DNA from: Candidatus Ancillula kalotermitis
Lineage (GTDB): Bacteria; Actinomycetota; Actinomycetes; Actinomycetales; Bifidobacteriaceae
DNA: 42,889 bases
Assembly: GCA_031273495.1 (NCBI GenBank)
Contig: JAISRT010000032.1
Span: forward strand, 1-42,889
Direction: 5' to 3'
Shown here: in pieces, positions 9,375 to 19,657 of the stretch
How the letters are laid out: each line of letters opens with the position of its first letter
How positions within the stretch are numbered: position 1 is the stretch's first letter
The notes under the pieces: generated by a model
Seen by the model: only the letters and a program-made list of their open reading frames with translations
Told to the model about the DNA's origin: nothing
Database searches by the model: none
Position numbers and translations under genes: made by a program

Positions 9375-9956
9375 CTATTTTAGCACTATTCGGTTCTTGT
9401 AGACGAAACTCAGCGGGAAAAGGTAGTTCTCATCCTCGTCGCGGACACCCCAGTGCACACATGACACTTCACAATGAGGCTCTTCTGCACTCGAAACCCG
9501 TCCGATTATTTCACCCTTCTTGACTTGCGTACCTTTTTTGAGGTCTGAGGCGGCAGGCTGGAAAGTGTTCTTTAACCCATCAGTAGAAAATGTGATTGTT
9601 GGCGTACCGAAAGTGGACCCCCTATACGTGAGCTCACCGTCTTCTGGGGCATAAATAGGGTCGTCGGGCTCGGCGGCAAAGTCCACGCCACGGTGGCCCG
9701 CGTCATACTTCCCAATGTCCTTGTCGATGTCACGTAGAACTCTCGGTGCTTCAAAAGTGTTGACGGGTATGTCCCAGTGTGCCTGTTTGCAATTTTCAAT
9801 CGAGACATCAGCACTACTGGAAAGACACTGCGCAGTGAAAATCAGCAAGACGACAACGAAAACCAGCACTTTTAGAACTTCGAGTAATACTCTTTCGCCC
9901 TTAACGCATTGACGAACCGGAAGAATGCTTTTACACCTGATTACGCTACGCATCAA
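9375..9956 (-). CDS. M23/LytM-type peptidoglycan peptidase-like exported protein
   Basis: TM/signal segment, GHRGVDFAAEPDDPIYAPEDGELTYRG, GEIIGRV...CVHWGVR. Exact start uncertain. Confidence 0.75.
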   Translation of the reverse strand: MMRSVIRCKSILPVRQCVKGERVLLEVLKVLVFVVVLLIFTAQCLSSSADVSIENCKQAHWDIPVNTFEAPRVLRDIDKDIGKYDAGHRGVDFAAEPDDPIYAPEDGELTYRGSTFGTPTITFSTDGLKNTFQPAASDLKKGTQVKKGEIIGRVSSAEEPHCEVSCVHWGVRDEDENYLFPLSFVYKNRIVLK

Positions 9957-11478
9957 GCCCGTTTCCTTTGAGCTGCAGGGCGGCTAACAATTCCTTCGAC
10001 GCTGGCTCGTCTGCTCCGGTGAGATCGGCAAGCGTCCAGGCTAGTCGGAGTGCCCGGTCCGCACCGCGCATTGACAACACTTGCCGGTCAACTGACTCCG
10101 CAAGCGCATCGAGTAGCGTAGTGTCCTTCAGCTTAATCCTGCGTAGATACGAACCCGGAACCTGAGAGTTTACCTTCCAGGGAGTGTCCTTCCAGCGAAA
10201 CTTCGCGCGTCGCCGTGCCTCCTCCACTCGCGCTTTCACTTCTGCAGAGCTTTCAGGTGTGTCGGACTTCAGATGGCTCTTCGTTACGTTCTCCACAGTG
10301 GTCATAATGTCAATTCTGTCAAGCAGGGGACCCGAAAGTCGCCCAAAGTAGCGTCGGCGCTCAATCGAACTACACTTACACTTGTCATTTTGTGACGAAT
10401 ACATTCCACATGGGCACGGATTTGCTGCCATAACTAGTAGCACGCGGGCTGGGAAAACCTCATGGGACCTTGCGCGGTCTATCACAACTTCACCAGATTC
10501 CAATGGTTGGCGTAGCGTCTGGAGCACGCGAGGTGAGAATTCGGGGGCCTCATCTAAGAATAGGACGCCACAATGCGCACGGGAAATACTACCGGGACGA
10601 ATTGAACCAGACCCACCGCCTATTATCGAGGGTGTTGTCGCAGTATGGTGCGGTGACTCAAACGGGGGTATCGTAATCAGGTTCTCGATGTTTTCACCTG
10701 AAATCGAGTAAATACATGTGGCAACGAGTGAGTCCTCCGCTTCAAGGTCAGGCAGAATGGTTGGAAGACGTGCCGCGAGCATTGACTTTCCAGTTCCTGG
10801 TGGGCCAGTCATCATCATATTGTGGAACCCTGCCGCAGCAACTTCAAGGGCAAACTTCGCCTGTTTTTGTCCTAATACGTCCGCAAAGTCTATTTTTCCT
10901 TTTGGTCTTGACCTGGCGTCGAGGCTCTTCATCGCGGGCACATAATCCGGAATCTTGATTTTCCCACCGAACTCGTTCATAACTTCCGCAAGGTGCCCGA
11001 CTGCGCAGACTTGAATACCATCAACTAGTTTCGCCTCAGTCTCATTGCCGATCGGGACATACACCTGCTTCAACCCTGCCTCGCGTGCAGCAAGCACTTC
11101 GGGAAGGATGCCCTTAACTGGCAGGACCCGACCGTCAAGCCCCAACTCCCCCAAAAACGCTGTTTCGACGATCGCATCGCGTTCTAAGACACCCGCCGAC
11201 GCGAGGACAACTACTGCAATTGCCAGGTCAAACCCCGAGCCTCTTTTTGGGAGTGATGCAGGCGCAAGGTTTACGGTTATATGGCATTCCTGGATGTTAA
11301 CACCAAGTGCACCGAACGCAGTCAGCACTCTTGCGCGGGACTCGTTCACGGATGCGTCAGGCAGACCAACAATCGTGAACTGTGCCAGACCCATTGACAT
11401 ATTCGCCTCAACGTTAACTATCGACCCCTTAAGACCAATAAGTGACACTGACTTACAACTTGCTAGTTTCGAACTCAT
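9946..11478 (-). CDS. YifB/ComM-family Mg-chelatase-like AAA+ ATPase
   Basis: GLPDASVNESRARVLTAF, MTGPPGTGKSMLAARLPTILP, HCGVLFLDEAPEFSPRVLQTLRQPLESGEVVI; SD gaggagg. Confidence 0.93.
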   Translation of the reverse strand: MSSKLASCKSVSLIGLKGSIVNVEANMSMGLAQFTIVGLPDASVNESRARVLTAFGALGVNIQECHITVNLAPASLPKRGSGFDLAIAVVVLASAGVLERDAIVETAFLGELGLDGRVLPVKGILPEVLAAREAGLKQVYVPIGNETEAKLVDGIQVCAVGHLAEVMNEFGGKIKIPDYVPAMKSLDARSRPKGKIDFADVLGQKQAKFALEVAAAGFHNMMMTGPPGTGKSMLAARLPTILPDLEAEDSLVATCIYSISGENIENLITIPPFESPHHTATTPSIIGGGSGSIRPGSISRAHCGVLFLDEAPEFSPRVLQTLRQPLESGEVVIDRARSHEVFPARVLLVMAANPCPCGMYSSQNDKCKCSSIERRRYFGRLSGPLLDRIDIMTTVENVTKSHLKSDTPESSAEVKARVEEARRRAKFRWKDTPWKVNSQVPGSYLRRIKLKDTTLLDALAESVDRQVLSMRGADRALRLAWTLADLTGADEPASKELLAALQLKGNGLDA

Positions 11479-11547
11479 AAAACCTCCTCGACACTAGTAT
11501 GCAACACCCACGCGCTGTTTAGACGAGTTCCCCCACCTGTGGTTAAT

Positions 11548-11690
11548 AAGTGCTGTTTTTATGGTTTGTGTGCGTTTTTTCAACTATTCCACTAAGGGGC
11601 CACGGCCCCCCGCCACCCGTGGCCATTGTAGCGCAGAATGGTGTCATCAAAGTGCCAAGGGTGCGCTGTGGTTAATAAGTGTCGTTTTTA
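11548..11690. repeat. ~143-bp direct repeat, left copy (flanks TA module 1)
   Basis: Starts aagtgcTgtttttatggtttgtgtgcg, ends gtggttaataagtgtcgttttta; near-identical to 12425-12570. A partial third unit is nested from ~11669. Confidence 0.95.
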
Positions 11691-11706
11691 TGGTTTGTCT
11701 GCGCGT

Positions 11707-12033
11707 TTACAACTCTTCAACCAGTCTCATAGCATCACGAATGCTCAACTTTCCGCGATACTTAAATCCATTCAGTACTTCTCGCGGGATGTCAAACACG
11801 GTGTTTACTTCAACAAATGAACGTTGATTCAATCCTGCGACTTCGATATCTTTAATTTCGGTAAACCTCTTGTCTAAATGCTCCTTGTTGAACCACTTTC
11901 GATAACTATAAACACCAAGAACTTGAATATCATCGCCATCTTCAGTTACTTCAATAATCACTGCAGGACGAGTTTTGGAACTTGAGCCATCCTCGAAAAC
12001 CACTTCGCCTTCATAAACTTCGAATCGTCTCAA
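11707..12033 (-). CDS. PemK/MazF-like toxin candidate
   Basis: Small ORF directly after a RelB-like antitoxin; RRFEVYEGEVVFEDGSSSKTRPAVII resembles the MazF/PemK N-terminus. Probable TTG start at 12033. Confidence 0.62.
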   Translation of the reverse strand: MRRFEVYEGEVVFEDGSSSKTRPAVIIEVTEDGDDIQVLGVYSYRKWFNKEHLDKRFTEIKDIEVAGLNQRSFVEVNTVFDIPREVLNGFKYRGKLSIRDAMRLVEEL

Positions 12034-12043
12034 ACTACACAGC

Positions 12044-12319
12044 CTAAATTTCTGAGAGGTGAGACGGGAAATCAGCAGGTAGATGTGCCCGACCGCCCTT
12101 GTTTGTGACTTTATAATGCTTTTTACGAGATAAATCAGGGACTTTGATATTCTCATATGGGTCTAAAGTGTTTTTTAGTTCAAATGGGATGCTGTGCGTT
12201 TTAATTACTTGATTGAGGTAAACTGTAAGACCTGCGCTCATAGTTAAACCTAACTGATTAAATTCACGCTCTGCGGCCCGTTTCAAATCATCATCTACTT
12301 TAATTGTTAAAGTTGCCAT
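12044..12319 (-). CDS. RelB/DinJ-family antitoxin
   Basis: MATLTIKVDDDLKRAAEREFNQLGLTMSAGLTVYLNQVIKTHSIPFEL typical of RelB/DinJ; SD aaaggag. Confidence 0.88.
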   Translation of the reverse strand: MATLTIKVDDDLKRAAEREFNQLGLTMSAGLTVYLNQVIKTHSIPFELKNTLDPYENIKVPDLSRKKHYKVTNKGGRAHLPADFPSHLSEI

Positions 12320-12353
12320 ACTAACTCCTTTCATACTTTGTCAATACTATTAC

Positions 12354-12382
12354 ATTATATCATCTTTAACAACAAAAGTCAA
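12354..12382 (-). promoter_or_regulatory. Canonical sigma70-like promoter of TA module 1
   Basis: Minus strand TTGACT-N17-TATAAT (-35 at 12377-12382, -10 at 12354-12359). Confidence 0.8.
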
Positions 12383-12424
12383 TTGAGAGTTATGTCAACC
12401 AAAAGTATGGTTTCGGCGATATAA

Positions 12425-12570
12425 AAGTGCCGTTTTTATGGTTTGTGTGCGTTTTTTCAACTATTCCACTAAGGGGCCACGGCCCCCCGCCACCCATGTG
12501 GCCAGTGTAGCGCAGAAATGGTGTCATCAAAGTGCCAAGGGTGCGCTGTGGTTAATAAGTGTCGTTTTTA
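12425..12570. repeat. ~146-bp direct repeat, right copy (flanks TA module 1; includes uvrB stop codon)
   Basis: Pairs with 11548-11690; a small indel (ccacccgtggcc vs ccacccatgtggcc) and a few substitutions. Confidence 0.95.
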
Positions 12571-14580
12571 CTTCGTTGCTGAGACCATTTGGCGCAGTTC
12601 TTTCTTTAAGTCAAGAATTTCATCCCGCAGGCGTGCAGCCAACTCGAAGTTAAGCTCCCCCGCAGCGGCTCGCATCTGCTCATTCAACTGTTCAACTAGC
12701 GAAGACAAGTCGGACTCTGGTAGTTCGTTACGCACGGACTCTATCTCGTCTTCCCAGAGCTGGTCGGTAACATCAGCAATCTTCTTAACTAGCGGTGTCG
12801 GGTCAATGCCATGCTCTAAATTGTATTGCACCTGCTTTTTGCGCCTCCGATTAGTCTCATCGATCGCGTTACGCATCTGAGGTGTAGTCTTGTCAGCATA
12901 CATAATAACTTTGCCGTCAACATTTCTCGCCGCGCGCCCAATAGTCTGAATTAGTGAACGCTCCGAGCGCAGGAACCCCTGCTTGTCGGCGTCAAGAATG
13001 GCAACAAGACTGACTTCAGGGAGATCAAGACCCTCTCGGAGCAGATTTATACCCACAATGCAGTCGATTTTACCCTTTCTGAGGTCCCGTAGAAGCTCAA
13101 TGCGTCGCAAAGTGTCCACGTCAGAATGCATATACTCTACTTTAATATTGCGCTCTAACATATAATTCGTCAACTCTTCAGCGAGACGTTTTGTCAGAGT
13201 CGTAATCAACACTCGCTCATGGTTCTCAGCCCTCTTGCGCACTTCCGAAAGCAGGTCGTCAATCTGCCCCTTAATCGGGCGCACTTCGATTTCGGGGTCA
13301 ACGAGTCCAGTCGGTCTGATTATTAGTTCAACAGGAGACTTGTCAGTCTGTAGCTTCTGCTGCTCCATCTCGTAATTTCCTGGCGTTGCTGAAAGGTAGA
13401 CCGTTTGGTGCACTCTCGCTAGAAACTCCTGCCACGTTAGCGGACGGTTGTCAGCAGCGGAGGGCAGTCGGAAACCGTAGTCGACCAGCATTCTCTTGCG
13501 GCTCGCGTCACCTGCGGACATAGCGCCAATTTGGGGAACTGTGACGTGCGATTCATCTAAAACTAGCAGAAAGTTGTCAGGGAAGAAGTCGAGTAAAGTA
13601 GACGGGGCACTGCCTGCAGGTCGGTTGTCAAAGTGCCTAGAGTAGTTCTCGATACCCTTGCAGAAGCCGATCTCCTCAATCATCTCAAGGTCGTAAGTCG
13701 TCCGCATCTCAAGGCGTTGCGCTTCGACGAGCTTTCCTCTAGATTTGAACCACTCCACGCGCTCAGTGAGCTCTTTTCTGATGTCTGCAACCGCGCGTTT
13801 ACGGTTCTCTTCATTCGATACAAAGTGCGTTGCTGGGAAAATGTGCACGATCTCAACATCCCGTATCTTGTCCCCTGTGAGTGGGTTAAACATCGACAAT
13901 GACTCAATTTCGTCACCAAACATCTCAATACGCACCGACTCCTGCTCATACGCCGGTATAATCTCGATAGTATCACCTTTGACACGAAAAGTGCCGCGCT
14001 TGAAGTCTATATCATTACGGTCATACTGCATATCCGTGAACCTAGTCAGCATCTCTCGTTGGCTCATCTCGTCACCCATTTTCAGCGTCAACATCTGTGC
14101 AAGATATTCCTCTGGCTCACCAAGTCCGTAGATGCACGAAACCGTTGACACTATCACAACATCATTACGGCTCATCAAAGAGCTTGTCGCTAAGTGTCGA
14201 AGTCGGTCAATGTCGTCGTTAACAGAGCTGTCCTTCTCAATGAAAGTGTCGGTCTGCGGGATGTAGCTCTCTGGTTGATAATAGTCGTAATAGGAAACGA
14301 AGTAGCCCACGGCGTTGTTTGGCATCAACTCGCGGAACTCCTGTGTTAACTGCGCCGCTAGTGTTTTGTTCGGTTCGATGATCAGTGTCGGACGCTGGAC
14401 CTGCTCGATTAGCCAGGCGGTAGTTGCCGACTTCCCTGTGCCCGTTGCACCAAGCACGACGACATCTGTTTCCCCAGCGTTAATGCGTTTCGCGAGTTCA
14501 GTTATCGCTGCAGGCTGGTCACCCGACGGAGTGTACTCAGTGATCACCTCCATCCGGTTGTTCTGGCGTTCGAACTTCAT
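12568..14580 (-). CDS. uvrB: Excinuclease ABC subunit B
   Basis: [51 protein letters not shown]. Start set at MKFERQNN. Confidence 0.97.
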   Translation of the reverse strand: MKFERQNNRMEVITEYTPSGDQPAAITELAKRINAGETDVVVLGATGTGKSATTAWLIEQVQRPTLIIEPNKTLAAQLTQEFRELMPNNAVGYFVSYYDYYQPESYIPQTDTFIEKDSSVNDDIDRLRHLATSSLMSRNDVVIVSTVSCIYGLGEPEEYLAQMLTLKMGDEMSQREMLTRFTDMQYDRNDIDFKRGTFRVKGDTIEIIPAYEQESVRIEMFGDEIESLSMFNPLTGDKIRDVEIVHIFPATHFVSNEENRKRAVADIRKELTERVEWFKSRGKLVEAQRLEMRTTYDLEMIEEIGFCKGIENYSRHFDNRPAGSAPSTLLDFFPDNFLLVLDESHVTVPQIGAMSAGDASRKRMLVDYGFRLPSAADNRPLTWQEFLARVHQTVYLSATPGNYEMEQQKLQTDKSPVELIIRPTGLVDPEIEVRPIKGQIDDLLSEVRKRAENHERVLITTLTKRLAEELTNYMLERNIKVEYMHSDVDTLRRIELLRDLRKGKIDCIVGINLLREGLDLPEVSLVAILDADKQGFLRSERSLIQTIGRAARNVDGKVIMYADKTTPQMRNAIDETNRRRKKQVQYNLEHGIDPTPLVKKIADVTDQLWEDEIESVRNELPESDLSSLVEQLNEQMRAAAGELNFELAARLRDEILDLKKELRQMVSATK

Positions 14581-14587
14581 ACTACTT

Positions 14588-15382
14588 TCACGCTGCGAAG
14601 AAATCACTGAGAATCGCGGGGACTTGGTCTGGAGTGTCCACCAAAAAGTCAGCGTGGTCAATCTCACCAGGTGTAGCATACCCCCAGTTGCACCCGATTG
14701 CGGATATCCCAATCTCATGCGCACCGTCCACGTCGTAGTGCCGATCACCAACAAGAATTGCCTTATCTACTGCGGGGTCGAACCCACAACTGCCCAAAGC
14801 GTAGCGCAAAACGTCTGACTTTGCAACACGGGACTTGTCAATCGAGGCACCAAAAATCCCGTCATTGTTCTCATCTTCAATACGCTCTGTGCCCATTTCT
14901 CGATGGTGTGCACCTAACATTTTATCTTCTTCCTCACCAGTCTGCGAAATGTCAGTATGCTTAATTGGCGTGAAGTAATCATAAATACCGAACCGCTCTA
15001 TGCAAATTCGTGCCCAAGGTTCAGGCTTCGAAGTCCCAGTGATAATCGTGTAGTCGGTCGTTTCGTGCAACTTTTTCATCAGTTCTACCACCCCCGCGAA
15101 AGGCTCTGCAATCACCATTCCAGGTAGTTTTTCACCTTTATACTCTAACACTGGTGTAGAATACGCCACGCGGTAGAAGTCAATTGCGTCTTCAAACTTA
15201 TCGTCCGGCACGCCAGCAGCCCTAAGCGCGTCAAATATAGGTGGCCCAATGAACTCGTTATACTGCGCCTCGGACAACTCGCCAAACCCAATATTCTTCA
15301 GGGCGAACTTTATCGCAGAGATTACACCGGGCGCAGTGTCCCCTAGCGTTCCGTCCAAATCAAATAACACTATCTTCTTCAT
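14588..15382 (-). CDS. HAD-superfamily hydrolase (phosphoglycolate phosphatase-like)
   Basis: [45 protein letters not shown]; ~25-aa acidic insert before the Lys motif. Confidence 0.9.
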   Translation of the reverse strand: MKKIVLFDLDGTLGDTAPGVISAIKFALKNIGFGELSEAQYNEFIGPPIFDALRAAGVPDDKFEDAIDFYRVAYSTPVLEYKGEKLPGMVIAEPFAGVVELMKKLHETTDYTIITGTSKPEPWARICIERFGIYDYFTPIKHTDISQTGEEEDKMLGAHHREMGTERIEDENNDGIFGASIDKSRVAKSDVLRYALGSCGFDPAVDKAILVGDRHYDVDGAHEIGISAIGCNWGYATPGEIDHADFLVDTPDQVPAILSDFFAA

Positions 15383-15418
15383 TTCAGCCCTTCGTCCAGT
15401 TTCATTCCTAGTTGCATA

Positions 15419-15754
15419 TTATGTGTGTACTTTCGCTATTTTACCGGACCGGATTAACTTAATCTGCTCCTGAAGCATAACCTCAAGTTCATCGAGACTA
15501 CGGCGTTGCAATATCTTGTCCCAGTGGCTCGCTTTCGGAACTTCAGACTCACTAATGGGTATCTCCGAATTCTTTAGTCGTGCCTTTTTTGAACAAGTTT
15601 CACACACCCACTCATTTGGAATCTCGGCGTTGGTTGACATCATAACATTCGTTTTATGTCCATCTTCACAGAAAAACTCCACTTGAAGGCGCTCAGAGGG
15701 ACGAATTGTGAATTCATCATCATCAAAGTCATCATACGCAAATAAGTCTGTCAT
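15419..15754 (-). CDS. rbpA: RNA polymerase-binding protein RbpA
   Basis: VEFFCEDGH...VCETCSKKA...SHWDKILQRRSLDELEVMLQEQIKLIR; actinobacterial family. Confidence 0.9.
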   Translation of the reverse strand: MTDLFAYDDFDDDEFTIRPSERLQVEFFCEDGHKTNVMMSTNAEIPNEWVCETCSKKARLKNSEIPISESEVPKASHWDKILQRRSLDELEVMLQEQIKLIRSGKIAKVHT

Positions 15755-15760
15755 AAATAC

Positions 15761-16237
15761 TTAACGCAAATACTGCCTAATTATTCCAAAACCCAACCAG
15801 ATTGCACCGACTACTACATAAATGTCAGCAAGATTGCCAGTGAAAAGCCCAGGATACTCAATGAAGTCTGTGACGTAAGGATGCCCAGTAGATATGAACT
15901 GAATGATACGGTCAAGTGCATTACTTAGAGCACCAGACGAAACGCAGAGTACACCGAGTTTGAGTAGCATCCTCATTTTTGTGTAGTGAACCGCCGCAAT
16001 AAGTATGAGTGTCAAAGCCACCAATATGTTAAGGCCTCCAGAAATATAAGGTGCAATTGGGTTGTCCGCAAAGGTAGAAAATGCCACTCCAGGGTTGAAC
16101 CGCACCTTTGAATACTCTAGTGCAATAGCTTTAGTCAGTAAATCTAGTAGGACTAGGCAAGAAAACGGTAGGACGAACCTTACAAGAAACTTAGCTGTTC
16201 TCGTTGAAAACTGCGGCATTAGCGTCCACTTCGTCAA
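15761..16237 (-). CDS. lspA: Lipoprotein signal peptidase
   Basis: FNPGVAFS, GALSNALDRI, VTDFIEYP, FTGNLADIYV. Start may be internal because it overlaps divIVA. Confidence 0.9.
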   Translation of the reverse strand: MTKWTLMPQFSTRTAKFLVRFVLPFSCLVLLDLLTKAIALEYSKVRFNPGVAFSTFADNPIAPYISGGLNILVALTLILIAAVHYTKMRMLLKLGVLCVSSGALSNALDRIIQFISTGHPYVTDFIEYPGLFTGNLADIYVVVGAIWLGFGIIRQYLR

Positions 16238-17339
16238 GCATACCCTTTAAGAACTTAGTCAATTTCTTGCGATAGTCACCCTCAAATCTACGCAACTCCT
16301 CAATCTTGTCCTCAATTGACTTGCGCTCCTGAGCGAGCTTAGCATACGTCTCATCTGCCTTAGCCTTCGCCTCAGTTACGAGTTTCTCACGCTCCTTCGT
16401 GCCCTCGTTAATTAAGCGGTCATGCTCAAGTTTCCCTGACTCAACAAGTTTCTCCTTCTTGCCATTAGCATCTTCGAGGATTTTGTTCGCCTCGTTTTTG
16501 CCCTTCTCAATGTATTCGTCATGCAACTGTTGCGCCATCGAGAGCATTGCCGACGCCTCGTTAGGACCACCTGCAGTTAGCGTTTCACCGCTCGTGTTGC
16601 TACTGTTCTTTGCGCTAGCCAATTCACTGCGTAACTTATCTGAAGTCTCGTTAGCGCGCTTGAGTTCGTCACGGACCTCGGATAGTTCAGCTTGTAGGCG
16701 GTTTGCGTCATCACTTTCAGAGTCCTCACGCAACTCGTTAACTTGCTGCTCTAACCTCTCCTTAGTCTGGATCGCAACTTCAAAATCATGGCGCAGTGTG
16801 CTCAACTCAGAATTAAGGCTCGCAATCTTCTCGGAATCCTCTGGCGAACCTGCAACTCCCTGTCCAAGATTCGCTTCAGACTTCGCATCCTCGAGCTTCT
16901 TCTTGAGGTCAGTAATTTCGATTTCGGCATTCTGAAGGTGTTGGGCAAGCTCTCTATTGTCGTCAATTAACTGCTTCTCTTTCTCGGCGACACCTGCATC
17001 AGAAACCACTGGCGCTATCCCATCTGCAGGAATGTTGGCAAGCTTCTCTTCAAGTTCCTTAACCTTCGCGTTGAGTGCGTCGCGTTCGGAAATTAAAGTG
17101 TCATTCTCGCGCTTGAGATCAAGGAATACAGGTGAAGACTCTGGGTCGGTGACCAAAGGTTTGAGTGCTTGGAATGAACCCGTGTTAGCAGCAGAGTTCT
17201 GAGCAAGACGAGTCAACTCTTCAACGGTATGTATAACCTCTTCGAGAAAATCGTCCACTTCGTCAACGTCATACCCCTCGCGAAAACGCGTTGGCGCAAA
17301 CTTACGGTAACGAATGTCATCAGCTGTTAATAATGCCAT
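16191..17339 (-). CDS. DivIVA/Wag31-like coiled-coil protein
   Basis: LTADDIRYRKFAPTRFREGYDVDEVDDFLEEV N-terminal DivIVA domain, long coiled coil; SD aaaggag. Confidence 0.92.
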   Translation of the reverse strand: MALLTADDIRYRKFAPTRFREGYDVDEVDDFLEEVIHTVEELTRLAQNSAANTGSFQALKPLVTDPESSPVFLDLKRENDTLISERDALNAKVKELEEKLANIPADGIAPVVSDAGVAEKEKQLIDDNRELAQHLQNAEIEITDLKKKLEDAKSEANLGQGVAGSPEDSEKIASLNSELSTLRHDFEVAIQTKERLEQQVNELREDSESDDANRLQAELSEVRDELKRANETSDKLRSELASAKNSSNTSGETLTAGGPNEASAMLSMAQQLHDEYIEKGKNEANKILEDANGKKEKLVESGKLEHDRLINEGTKEREKLVTEAKAKADETYAKLAQERKSIEDKIEELRRFEGDYRKKLTKFLKGMLDEVDANAAVFNENS

Positions 17340-17381
17340 TTAATCTCCTTTTCTGATACACTACTCTATAGTTTAGCAGTA

Positions 17382-17780
17382 TTAGCCGTGATTGTAAAAT
17401 TCATTGTTGCTCGAACCGAACTCAACGGACTCTGAAACAACAGTCACTTCAACAGGTGTAAGGATGAATACTTTAGTGTCAACTCGCTCGATATTGCCAT
17501 TTAGCCCGAAAACAAGGCCTGCAGCAAAGTCAATCACACGACGTGAATCTGCCTCAGGCAAAGTAGCCAAGTTGATAACGGTAGTCAAACCTTCGCGGAA
17601 AGCTTCTCCAATTTTGCGTGAATCGTTGAAACTACGCGGAACTATTGTCGTGATTCTCTGTCCATCTTCAGGATGCTGACCGCCAAATTCTGTGGCACCG
17701 AAACTCTGAACAGGCTTCATCTGCTCTGCTTCTTCGCCAAAACCGATATAGTCCTTGATTTTTTCCATTACTCCTGGCAT
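17382..17780 (-). CDS. sepF: Cell division protein SepF
   Basis: VPRSFNDSRKIGEAFREGLTTVINLATLPEADSRRVIDFAAGLVFGLNGNIERV; upstream of divIVA. Confidence 0.93.
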   Translation of the reverse strand: MPGVMEKIKDYIGFGEEAEQMKPVQSFGATEFGGQHPEDGQRITTIVPRSFNDSRKIGEAFREGLTTVINLATLPEADSRRVIDFAAGLVFGLNGNIERVDTKVFILTPVEVTVVSESVEFGSSNNEFYNHG

Positions 17781-17873
17781 AATCACCCTTTCTCTCAAAC
17801 AATACATCACTATTATAGCACTCAAGGTTGCTATTTTTAGTTCTACACGCCGAAATTGTGAAAAAGACGTGAA

Positions 17874-19619
17874 CTATTTTATCGCTCTGATCCCGTTTGC
17901 AATCGCAACAACATCTATAACTTCCTGTAGAATTGCACCTATAACTGCTGGAATCACCCCAAATGCAGCAACAAACATCAGTCCGACCGACAGCGCGATG
18001 CCACCAATCATCGACTGTTTTGCAATCCGCATGGTGCGCTTAGAGATCGCGAACACCTCTGGCACGAGAAGAATGTCGTCCTTCTGCAAAACCACATCTG
18101 CACTTTGCGTCGCCGCGCTGGCACCTCTCGAACCGAACGCAATGCCCACGTCTGCCGCGGCAAGCACAGGGGAATCATTCACTCCGTCACCTACCATAGC
18201 GACCTTGAAGGTGTGATTGAGCTTCGAACACTTTTCGTGCAATACACATCTTGCCTTGAGCCCCTCGACTGCCTCGTATTTCTGGTGCGGAAGCAGACTT
18301 GAACGCACGTCTAGAATCCCTGCCTCTTGAGCCACAAACGCTGCGGTGTCACGCTTGTCACCCGTCAGCATCACTATTCGGTCAACGCCCATTTTGCGTA
18401 GCATTTTTATCGTGCGGGGCGCATCATCCCTTATCTTGTCCTTGAGAAAAATGTGTGCGCAGTCAAACCCGGAAACAAACAGCTCAACAACAATTTCACC
18501 AGCGTTTACCTTGACTTCGTGGCGTGGCTTTCCGATTTGAACATGCTTACCGTTCAGATTTCCCTCCAGCCCAGTGCCGACAGTCTCCGAAAAGTCTGCC
18601 ACTTCGAGAAGAGGTTTATGATTATTTGTGTAGTATTCCTCGACGATAGAGCGAGCAAGGACGTGGTTCGAATATTGCTCAAGGCTCGCGGCGAATTGTA
18701 GTGCCTCCTCTTTATCGACTACTGAAGTGTCAACAATCTCGATTCTATCAAACACTGGCTGCCCTTGGGTTAAGGTCCCCGTTTTATCGAACGCGACCAC
18801 CCTAGTCTTACTCAAGTTCTCGAACACAGTGCCACCTTTGACGATAATATTGCGCTTCGCCACCTTAGACAGCCCTGCGAGGAACGCTACTGGGGCTGCA
18901 ATCAGGAGTGGACAAGGCGTCGCTAGAACCAGTACTTCCGCGAAACGGATTGGTTCACCTGATACAGCCCAAGCAATTCCACCTATAATAAATGCTATCA
19001 CTGTGAACGGAATTGACACCCGATCAGCAGTCCGCACGGTTGCAGGTTTGGAGTCTTTTGCGAGCGCCACGAGCTCCGATATCTGCTGGTAAGTCGAGTC
19101 AACCGCTAGCCTAGCTGCCCTGAACTTAAACAAACTACTCGAAGTTGACCCCGAAAGCACTTCGTCCCCCACCTGTTTCTCCACTGGTAAACTCTCCCCA
19201 GTCAGTGATGACTCGTCTAGGGTCGCAGACTCTAACGCCACGCCGTCCACTGGAACAACTTCGCCCGGTCGGACTACAAGAATATCGTCGACTTTAACCT
19301 GGGCAACATCAACTTTTTCCGCATCGTTCGGCGCGCCACCTTCCGACACTCTGTAGGCAAATTGAGGTGCACGGGAAATCAGTGCAGAGAGCTCCTTTTC
19401 CGCACGCTTCGTAGTGTAGTCCTCAAGCAAGTCACCAGTTAGAACCATAACTACCACAAGTGCAGACGCCAAATACTCACCGACCACTAGAGTAGAAATT
19501 ATCGCAACGAGTGCAAGAATGTCAAGCCCGAGGATTTTCTGTCTCAAACGCTGAATTAAGCCCCAAGCAGACCAGAAAGCGCCAGCAACACCCACTAGAA
19601 TGCAGATTATATCTAACAT
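17874..19619 (-). CDS. P1B-type (heavy-metal) ATPase without N-terminal metal-binding domain
   Basis: [49 protein letters not shown]. Confidence 0.92.
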   Translation of the reverse strand: MLDIICILVGVAGAFWSAWGLIQRLRQKILGLDILALVAIISTLVVGEYLASALVVVMVLTGDLLEDYTTKRAEKELSALISRAPQFAYRVSEGGAPNDAEKVDVAQVKVDDILVVRPGEVVPVDGVALESATLDESSLTGESLPVEKQVGDEVLSGSTSSSLFKFRAARLAVDSTYQQISELVALAKDSKPATVRTADRVSIPFTVIAFIIGGIAWAVSGEPIRFAEVLVLATPCPLLIAAPVAFLAGLSKVAKRNIIVKGGTVFENLSKTRVVAFDKTGTLTQGQPVFDRIEIVDTSVVDKEEALQFAASLEQYSNHVLARSIVEEYYTNNHKPLLEVADFSETVGTGLEGNLNGKHVQIGKPRHEVKVNAGEIVVELFVSGFDCAHIFLKDKIRDDAPRTIKMLRKMGVDRIVMLTGDKRDTAAFVAQEAGILDVRSSLLPHQKYEAVEGLKARCVLHEKCSKLNHTFKVAMVGDGVNDSPVLAAADVGIAFGSRGASAATQSADVVLQKDDILLVPEVFAISKRTMRIAKQSMIGGIALSVGLMFVAAFGVIPAVIGAILQEVIDVVAIANGIRAIK

Positions 19620-19657
19620 ACTACCTCAACCCTCTAACACCTGTGCGTAATCCTACG

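Noticed and set aside
11561-11827. Small ORFs MVCVRFFNYSTKGPRPPAT... in the TA1 flanking repeats
   Set aside because: The duplicated ORFs diverge in frame through the small indel, so coding selection is not supported.
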